From the NCBI RefSeq assembly GCF_042685105.1, contig NZ_JBHUMO010000032.1, positions 1-11,362 of the forward strand: a DNA stretch of 11,362 bases, given 5' to 3'. The DNA comes from Enterococcus_G camelliae (GTDB lineage: Bacteria; Bacillota; Bacilli; Lactobacillales; Enterococcaceae). Numbering within the stretch: position 1 is the first letter of the stretch; each line of letters opens with the position of its first letter. Below the pieces are notes generated by a model. The model was not told where the DNA came from, did no database searches, and saw only the letters and a program-made list of their open reading frames with translations. A program made the translations under genes and the position numbers. Positions 6,352 to 11,362 of the stretch are shown here, piece after piece.

Positions 6352-7740
6352 ATATTTTTCAGAACGAGCTTTAGACAAAGTGTCGATAAAAATCTGCCAG
6401 TCGCGTGAATCAGGAGGATTTTTCCATATGATTTGTTTCCGTATAAATTTTTTGTTTTCAAAGTCAGAAAGGTAGATATCTGTTCGGTTAGAAAGCTTGT
6501 ATTCAATTTTTATCGGGAGAAGATAGAAATTTGTAATAAGATCCGCGATAAATTCTGAATACAATTTTCCCCTAGAAAAATGGATACAAATAGTGACTGT
6601 TGGCTCAAATTCCTTAATAGGGAAAAAATGATAGAGCAGCATCATAAAGTCGTAGTAAGAATTATTTTTTAGTTCATCGTTAAAAAAAGTATAGTGAGAG
6701 AGAAGTAATCGAATAAAATGATCATAGCTTACGAATAAATTTTGCATAATTGCCGATGAACCAATCGTTTCAAAGGATTGAAAAACAATTGGGAAAAACT
6801 TTTGACGCAAAATAATCCGTTGAAATTCGATATTAAATAGAGGATTCTCAAAAAAATCATCAACAGACACTTGGAAATAATTTGTAAATAAGGTAATGAA
6901 TCGTCTTTTCTCATTTCCCAAATAAAGCAACAACTTTTCATCATCGATGGTAATGGCATCAATCATGCCTTGACAAAAGAGAAATAAAAGAAAGTGTGCT
7001 GGAGAATTATCTGAAATTTTTTCCCATCCTTGAGTTAAAGCAATCATTTTTTTAGAATCTGTGAGCGCTATTAAATAATTGAAACCAGTGGATGATTGTC
7101 GAATGATTGTTAAGATTAAATATAACTCTATTTTTGTTTTTTCTAATGGAGTAAGAGACCAATTGAAAATTGATTCAAGTATACGATAATACTCAACTGC
7201 TGCTTGCTTCATTTCATCTGGGAATAAATATTCATTCTCATAATAAACGGTGAATAGCAGTTGGTATGCAAGTAATTGTATCGTCGTCTCATCCCCTACA
7301 AAAACATCTTTTTCAATATAAATATTGTAATGAGATAAGATATGAATAAGCGTTTTTTGAACATTATAAGACTTGCTAAAGCTAATGTAATTTTCTTCAC
7401 TAAATTCTTTTAAATTCTTATGGAGAAGTGTGGAAATAAACATTCGAAACGGTAACGAACGTTTAGCTAAATAGCTTTTAAATTTTGTTATTTTATTGAT
7501 CGATATTTCACGATGTACAATGAAATTTTTCCCGTTTTTAATGAAAAGTTGCTGATTAAAAAGATTGTACCATGAATCGTTTAAGTCATTTATCAACGTA
7601 TTTAGTTTGTATTCAGATAAATCTAAATAATTCTGCAAGTATGGGAGTGTTAACATGGATCCAACGTTATCAATTGCAGCCAGTTCAACTAATGTTAGCT
7701 GATAACGTTGATCATCCTCAAAAAAGTTTTTTATATCCAT
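6337..7740 (-). CDS. Mga/AtxA-family transcriptional regulator
   Basis: This 467-residue cytoplasmic protein has the layout and length of Mga-family regulators (AtxA is about 475 residues). Residues 1-90 form the DNA-binding part, with a helix-turn-helix-like stretch YLQNYLDLSEYKLNTLINDL and a following basic segment. The long helical middle (about 95-370) corresponds to the PRD-like regulatory region. The C-terminus from about residue 377 (EFEPTVTICIHFSRGKL) resembles the EIIB-like domain used for oligomerisation. Such proteins control virulence or carbohydrate genes, and some are phosphorylated by the PTS. The start is supported by GGAGG (complement of 7748-7752), 7 nt before the ATG. The gene is divergent from the small gene at 8078, a natural candidate target. 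It looks more AT-rich than mgtA and the SWIM gene. Family assignment rests on domain layout and motif style, not a search. Confidence 0.75.
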   Translation of the reverse strand: MDIKNFFEDDQRYQLTLVELAAIDNVGSMLTLPYLQNYLDLSEYKLNTLINDLNDSWYNLFNQQLFIKNGKNFIVHREISINKITKFKSYLAKRSLPFRMFISTLLHKNLKEFSEENYISFSKSYNVQKTLIHILSHYNIYIEKDVFVGDETTIQLLAYQLLFTVYYENEYLFPDEMKQAAVEYYRILESIFNWSLTPLEKTKIELYLILTIIRQSSTGFNYLIALTDSKKMIALTQGWEKISDNSPAHFLLFLFCQGMIDAITIDDEKLLLYLGNEKRRFITLFTNYFQVSVDDFFENPLFNIEFQRIILRQKFFPIVFQSFETIGSSAIMQNLFVSYDHFIRLLLSHYTFFNDELKNNSYYDFMMLLYHFFPIKEFEPTVTICIHFSRGKLYSEFIADLITNFYLLPIKIEYKLSNRTDIYLSDFENKKFIRKQIIWKNPPDSRDWQIFIDTLSKARSEKYKKES

Positions 7741-8077
7741 CTCTTTTCCTCCATGTAACTATCACGCAATACAAAAAAAGGTAGTTAGATATGATTTCCT
7801 TATGAATTTTTTAGAAATCGTAATAGATGGCGATGTATACAATATTCACTGTTATGTTTAATACTACTCAGATATCATGCGTTTTGAATACGATACAAGG
7901 CGTTGTTTATTTTATTTTTTGTTATTTTTAAAAAAAACAAAAATTATAAATAAAGGTAACTAATATATAATTTGTATTGTGAAGAGAGAATCATGTGTTC
8001 AATAATGAAGGAAATTTTTTGGGGAAAACGTATATTTGGGATTGCTCCACAAAAAATATCAAAATGGGGTGAAAGAA
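7741..8077. promoter_or_regulatory. AT-rich divergent intergenic region between Mga-like gene and small acidic-protein gene
   Basis: This 337-nt stretch must hold both divergent promoters. On the + side, TATAAA (7945-7950) and TATAAT (7966-7971) could be -10 boxes, but neither has a good -35 at 17 bp. TTGTTA at 7919-7924 is 20 bp from the first. A stem TTGTTATTTTT/AAAAAAAACAA at 7919-7940 is nearly perfect, and A/T tracts around 7910-7950 suggest bent DNA, which Mga-type proteins favour. On the - side no strong promoter is evident; TATACA-like sequence near 7834-7839 is a weak candidate. Confidence 0.45.
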
Positions 8078-8094
8078 GTGTTTTTCCAAAATAA
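7993..8094 (+). CDS. Possible 33-residue leader ORF overlapping the acidic-protein start
   Basis: An ATG at 7993, after a GAAGAGAG stretch (7981-7988), opens 33 codons that end at TAA 8092-8094 and read MCSIMKEIFWGKRIFGIAPQ and onward. The peptide is basic and aromatic. Its stop overlaps the GTG start of the next gene by 17 nt in another frame, so translational coupling is conceivable. The ribosome site is weak and the length is within chance. Confidence 0.2.
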   Translation: MCSIMKEIFWGKRIFGIAPQKISKWGERSVFPK

Positions 8095-8491
8095 GGACGA
8101 GTACTTGGTTGCCATGCGAGAAGGAATTAAGTTTGATTTCATTAAAAAGAAAATGCCAACAGTATATAACTACTGGATGGATAAGGAAATGGAACTAGAA
8201 GAGTTACTTACAAAATATAATCCACAGCAATTGTGGTTTGTTATTCAAGAAATGATGTTAATCAATGCAAAATTTGTAATATTAAGAAATATCTTCCAAA
8301 ATTTTGAAGATGATTATTATTATCAAGAAAAAGAACCTTCAAAAATTGACAGATATTATTTTGATCAGGATGAATTAATTCAAGGGATTGAGCGGGATAG
8401 TCATTATTACTATAAAGAGCTATGTGGATATCAAGTGAATGAAAAGGCACCTAATTCATTAATTTTTGGTAAGCAGGAGATTGTTGGCTAG
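8078..8491 (+). CDS. Unrecognised small acidic tyrosine-rich protein
   Basis: I do not recognise this protein. From a GTG at 8078 it has 137 residues. The start is chosen because GGGGTG (8066-8071) sits 6 nt upstream; an in-frame TTG at 8036 would add 14 residues but has no ribosome site. The sequence is mostly helical in character and Glu/Asp-rich. Three aromatic clusters (DDYYYQ, DRYYFDQ, SHYYYKE) are spaced roughly evenly in the second half. A single Cys is followed by a polar tail, and there is no signal peptide or transmembrane segment, so a cytoplasmic location is likely. It is transcribed divergently from the Mga-like regulator, which may control it. The nearest downstream terminator is almost 300 nt away. 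The AT-rich codon choice resembles that of the Mga-like gene. Confidence 0.6.
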   Translation: MFFQNKDEYLVAMREGIKFDFIKKKMPTVYNYWMDKEMELEELLTKYNPQQLWFVIQEMMLINAKFVILRNIFQNFEDDYYYQEKEPSKIDRYYFDQDELIQGIERDSHYYYKELCGYQVNEKAPNSLIFGKQEIVG

Positions 8492-8784
8492 TCTTGTTTT
8501 TGACGAATTTCCCAATGTTTTAAAGTAACAAGGTATTGAATGCTTTATAAAGATCATTGCAAAACGATATGTAAAATGACTATTTTAAAATAGTTTTACC
8601 ATGGGAATAGTAAGCTCCTTGCTACTTACATCTATTATAATTTAAAAATATCTATGTATGTTAGGATTGCAATCAATAATATACATGAAGTTCGTTGCTA
8701 GAGTAAATTAAGAAATTGCTGAAAATTAGTCAGTCATTCTGTCAAGGTAATACAAAAATCCTCTATATGCTGACCCACATGGGG
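8492..8784. other. AT-rich stretch without a convincing gene
   Basis: All frames are broken by stops. The only clear structures are the palindrome at 8571-8599 and a TATAAT at about 8635 with no matching -35. It could be an untranslated tail of the 8078 transcript running to the terminator at 8785, or the remains of a decayed gene. Confidence 0.5.
8571..8599. repeat. AT-rich palindrome
   Basis: ACTATTTTAAAATAGT (8579-8594) is a perfect 16-bp palindrome. It extends after a 3-nt bulge by GTAAA (8571-8575) pairing with TTTAC (8595-8599). No T-run follows, so it is not a good terminator; it could be a dimeric-protein binding site. Confidence 0.4.
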
Positions 8785-8827
8785 AAGATGACAATCGTTT
8801 ATTTCACGCGATTGTCGTCTTTTTTTT
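8785..8827 (+). terminator. Intrinsic terminator upstream of the SWIM gene
   Basis: AAGATGACAATCG (8785-8797) pairs with CGATTGTCGTCTT (8809-8821), a 13-bp stem with one G-T pair and an 11-nt loop, followed by T's to 8827. It would end transcription coming from the 8078 gene. Confidence 0.85.
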
Positions 8828-8856
8828 GATTGTTTGTCTTTGAGTGACTCTTGGCG

Positions 8857-8865
8857 TGTTATACT
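8857..8865 (+). promoter_or_regulatory. Extended -10 promoter of the SWIM gene
   Basis: TGTTATACT combines a TG extension (8857-8858) with TATACT (8860-8865). The upstream -35 is poor: TGTCTT at 8836-8841 gives 18 bp, and TTGAGT at 8840-8845 gives only 14. An extended -10 can work without a good -35. The predicted 5' leader is about 78 nt. Confidence 0.55.
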
Positions 8866-8949
8866 TTCATAAAGGACAATGGTTTATTTTGGACGGTGGA
8901 ATACGCATCATGCGCTGTTAACTGGCTATAGAAGAAGGGATGATGGCTG

Positions 8950-10659
8950 ATGAATTGGGAAAAACTGTTTGCGGCGATTATATTGCAAAGAGGGTATGAC
9001 TATTACTGTGAGAAGGCAGTCGAATTACTTGATGTGAATGAAAATGAAGTTCATGCAGAAGTGATTGGCTCGGATGAATATGAAGTTACCATTTCTTTTT
9101 TAAATGGGCAGGTAGCGGAGATGGCCTGTTCTTGTCCCTATGCTCAAGGTGGCAAACATTGTAAACATATGGCAGCTGTCTTGTTTGAATGGTCGGAGCA
9201 GTCTAGTGACAATGAATCGTCGGCTAGTGACCAATTTGCAACATCAATCAATCCAATGGAAAGTCAGCAATCTTCTACCGACTATTTCGAGGAAATTGAA
9301 GAATTGGTGGAAAAAGCAGATATAAATTATGTGCGCTCATTTTTAAAAACGATTTTGAAGGAGGACGACAGGTGGTTTCTTCGTTTTCAAAATGTGTTAA
9401 AGATGGAAAATGATGAAGTCGATTTGACTTATTATTCGTTGATTATTGAAGAGATTGTTGCTCAATTTTCGGGATATGATGATTTCATTGATTATAATGA
9501 TGCGAGCGAATTTGCGTCGGAATTAGAGGATTTTCTTGCGGATGATGTGACCGACTTGCTGAATCGTGGCTATTACCAAGAAGCTTTCGAGATAGCTAGT
9601 CAGATTTTTGTTCTAATTGGCAATGTGGATATCGATGATTCAGATGGTGAGGTAGGAATGCTAGCTGAAGACATTTATCAATTTTGGCAACGATTGCTAC
9701 GTGAAGCAAATTTGGAAGCAAAACAAATGATGTTCACTTGGTTTGTTTCGAATTTGGACGGTACGATTGTGGATTATCTAGAAGAATATATTGAACGCAT
9801 TCTCTTTGAAGCATTTGATGAGCCTATTTTTATCCAAGAAAAATTGATTTTTGCCAGAGAAAAACTTGCGTATATCAATCAGAAAAAGAATGATTGGAGT
9901 CGTGAATACCATGTTGGAAAATGGGCTTCTCATTATCTAGCATTATTAAGCAAAAGCGATGATCAAGGAAGCCAACAAGAACTTGCCAGAATCTATCGTA
10001 CGTATTGGTCGAATACAGACGTGCGAAAATTTGCCATCGGACAGTCACTTGAGAAAAAAGACTACCAGCAAGCACTTGAGATTTTGGATGAGTCCATGCA
10101 GTTGGATCAAGAAAAACGAGGTACGTTAGCAGAGTATAGCAGACAGAAAAAAGCTATTTATCAATTGCAAGGCAATCAACCAGCCTATCTTGCCCAATTA
10201 TGGGAGTTATTGTTGAAATACACGCCTGGTGATTTAGATGTGTATCATGAGTTGAAAGAACAATATTCTACGGCAGAATGGGCGACGGAGCGAGAAAAAG
10301 TCTTTCAACAATTGCCTGTATCTGCATCTGCTCAAGTTGCGAAGATGTATCAAGAAGAGGGACTTAAGGATCGTTTATTGGCGTATGTGGTCAAGTATCC
10401 TGGTCTCGATGCGGTCTCGTGCTATGAAGATGAGTTAAAAGCAGAGTATTCGAGTCAGTTACTCGCGAAATACCGAAAGGAGCTAGAGCAAGCTGCAGCT
10501 TATACGAGCAATCGAAAGCAATATGCCATGTATGTTACCATTTTAAGAAGGATGAAGAAACTAGCTGGAGGATCAAAAGTAGTGGATAGCATCATTGAAA
10601 CATGGCGGAAAGATTACAAAAACCGACGTGCAATGATGGATGAACTACGGAAGATTTGA
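8950..10659 (+). CDS. SWIM zinc-finger domain protein
   Basis: This 569-residue protein has a SWIM zinc finger near its N-terminus, CxCx8CxH with C60, C62, C71 and H73, in the context ACSCPYAQGGKHCKHMAAVL. SWIM domains bind zinc and often mediate nucleic-acid or protein contacts. The rest is acidic and helical with TPR-like stretches (for example YYQEAFEIASQIF and DYQQALEILDESM), ending in a basic tail. Length and layout match the Firmicute SWIM proteins often encoded beside SNF2-type helicases (the ywqB-ywqA arrangement of Bacillus). No helicase gene is in this window. The ATG at 8950 is used because AAGGGA (8935-8940) is 9 nt upstream and the two closer ATGs (8940, 8943) are out of frame. 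It has its own promoter and terminator. The cellular role of this group is not well established. Confidence 0.88.
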   Translation: MNWEKLFAAIILQRGYDYYCEKAVELLDVNENEVHAEVIGSDEYEVTISFLNGQVAEMACSCPYAQGGKHCKHMAAVLFEWSEQSSDNESSASDQFATSINPMESQQSSTDYFEEIEELVEKADINYVRSFLKTILKEDDRWFLRFQNVLKMENDEVDLTYYSLIIEEIVAQFSGYDDFIDYNDASEFASELEDFLADDVTDLLNRGYYQEAFEIASQIFVLIGNVDIDDSDGEVGMLAEDIYQFWQRLLREANLEAKQMMFTWFVSNLDGTIVDYLEEYIERILFEAFDEPIFIQEKLIFAREKLAYINQKKNDWSREYHVGKWASHYLALLSKSDDQGSQQELARIYRTYWSNTDVRKFAIGQSLEKKDYQQALEILDESMQLDQEKRGTLAEYSRQKKAIYQLQGNQPAYLAQLWELLLKYTPGDLDVYHELKEQYSTAEWATEREKVFQQLPVSASAQVAKMYQEEGLKDRLLAYVVKYPGLDAVSCYEDELKAEYSSQLLAKYRKELEQAAAYTSNRKQYAMYVTILRRMKKLAGGSKVVDSIIETWRKDYKNRRAMMDELRKI

Positions 10660-10688
10660 GGGATGAGATGGCAATAGTTATTTTGAAT

Positions 10689-10722
10689 ATTGATTGAAAT
10701 GCTCGTTTACAGTCAATTTTTT
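10689..10722 (+). terminator. Intrinsic terminator of the SWIM gene
   Basis: ATTGATTG (10689-10696) pairs with CAGTCAAT (10710-10717) with one T-G pair, followed by T's to 10722. It lies 30 nt after the stop codon. Confidence 0.65.
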
Positions 10723-10939
10723 ATTTCGACATAAAGGCACATTCAGTTCTAAAATTATCTACCTGAATTATTCATGAAATACTTTTTCCGTCGTTTCATA
10801 GGCAGTTGAGCCAATAAAAAGATCAGAAAAACGAACGAGATCCTCTCATAACGTGCCACTAAATAAAAATCGTACGTTATTTTAAAAAATGGATTGATTC
10901 TAGGCAGTACTTTGTCGGTCTATTTTTAGAAAAAGACTG
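10723..10939. other. Non-coding junction between the SWIM gene and the IS element
   Basis: No gene is visible. The left part should be host DNA and the right part the untranslated end of the insertion sequence. CCTCTCATAACGTGCC at 10842-10857 is my tentative guess for the IS terminus, because IS1380-type ends often begin with CCTC and the distance to the transposase stop (about 95 nt) is reasonable. The other end is outside the window, so the inverted repeat and target duplication cannot be checked. Confidence 0.35.
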
Positions 10940-11362
10940 CTAAATCAATAATTTAAACGACTGTATCCTCTGGAATACAGTCCAAAATAAACCATCATAA
11001 ACATTTGATGAGGCCAAGTGAATCGCTATTCTTCTTGCATGCTTTGTTACCTTTGCGCCAATATGAATCAACTTAAATCGTAACGTGGCGATTGTTGAAT
11101 TTCTTTCTGAATCTGGAAGTACAGTCTTTTTAAATAGATGAATCAAATTATAGGAGATGCAAGCTAACGCCATTCGCGCAGAGTTTTCAGTGAAAGTTGA
11201 GCTATCAGTCTTATCGAAATAAAAGCCGTTTTTGATTTCCTTAATGAAATTTTCCATAGTTCCCCGTTTTTGATAGAGAGCGAAGACAGTTTCTGGCGAT
11301 ACGTTTCTGAAATTTGAGAGAACAAACTCAAACCTTGTAAAGAGAAAACTGCCAGCATCACG
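10842..11362 (-). mobile_element. IS1380-family insertion sequence, right part only (outer end tentative)
   Basis: The element is defined by the transposase C-terminus at 10940-11362 and continues beyond the window. The boundary at 10842 is a guess from a CCTC-type terminus and is not confirmed by an inverted repeat. Confidence 0.5.
10940..11362 (-). CDS. IS1380-family transposase, C-terminal 140 residues (partial at window edge)
   Basis: Read from the window edge on the - strand, one continuous frame runs RDAGSFLFTRFEFVLSNF through YQKRGTMENFIKEIKNGF to a TAG at 10940-10942, with no internal stop. The YQKRGTMENFIKEIKNGF block and the following DKTDSSTF and ARMALACISYNLIHLF segments are the hallmark C-terminal region of IS1380-type DDE transposases. 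The glutamate in the RGTxE context is the likely third catalytic acid. Family members are usually 430-450 residues, so about two thirds of the gene lies outside the window. A start at the internal ATG (11257) would be an artefact of requiring ATG. Nothing in the visible part shows inactivation. A hairpin GACTGTAT/ATACAGTC (10959-10982) sits inside the last codons. Confidence 0.85.
   Translation of the reverse strand, partial: RDAGSFLFTRFEFVLSNFRNVSPETVFALYQKRGTMENFIKEIKNGFYFDKTDSSTFTENSARMALACISYNLIHLFKKTVLPDSERNSTIATLRFKLIHIGAKVTKHARRIAIHLASSNVYDGLFWTVFQRIQSFKLLI

Noticed and set aside
8036..8038. TTG start for the unknown acidic protein
   Set aside because: No ribosome site precedes it, whereas the GTG at 8078 has GGGGTG at 6-nt spacing.
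11164..11361. Separate 65-residue open frame on the - strand suggesting a frameshifted transposase
   Set aside because: The true transposase frame is open without a stop from the window edge through 10940 when read without requiring an ATG, so this is only an alternate frame.

Overview
The window looks like a chromosomal stretch from a low-GC Gram-positive bacterium of the Lactobacillales, most likely an Enterococcus. The reasons are the strong AGGAG-type ribosome binding sites, the AT-rich composition, an M-box magnesium riboswitch ahead of an MgtA-type P-type ATPase, an Mga/AtxA-type regulator, a Firmicute-style SWIM zinc-finger protein and an IS1380-type transposase end. The genus is an inference from gene content; no rRNA or marker gene is present.

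Left part (1-2670, + strand): a two-gene unit encodes a protein with two CbxX/CfxQ (SpoVK/EccA-like) AAA+ ATPase modules. Two bases later comes a membrane protein whose N-terminal tail carries four copies of a Tyr-Val-Ala-Pro-Pro-Lys motif. The first 98 bases carry a second open frame that overlaps the ATPase start. It is either the end of an upstream gene or a sign of a frameshift.

Magnesium block (2670-6300, + strand): a near-consensus promoter is followed at once by a strong two-tier hairpin and a T-run, which suggests a small RNA of about 73 nt or an extra attenuator. Then come a weaker promoter, a well-preserved M-box riboswitch, its intrinsic terminator, and about 320 nt of further leader with two hairpins and a possible short upstream ORF. 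Last is mgtA, with all P-type ATPase motifs intact. High Mg2+ should stop transcription at the terminator and low Mg2+ should allow mgtA expression.

AT-rich middle (6240-8785): a 12-bp bidirectional terminator separates mgtA from a convergent Mga-like regulator on the - strand. Across a 337-nt AT-rich intergenic region lies a divergent + strand gene for an unrecognised 137-residue acidic, tyrosine-rich protein, then about 290 nt with no gene. This stretch looks more AT-rich than its flanks and may be an acquired regulator-target pair.

Right part (8785-11362): a terminator, an extended -10 promoter and a 569-residue SWIM zinc-finger protein with its own terminator. The 3' end of an IS1380-family transposase on the - strand runs off the window edge. 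In many Firmicutes the SWIM protein is paired with an SNF2-type helicase; here an IS element lies next to it instead.

No tRNA, rRNA or CRISPR array was seen.
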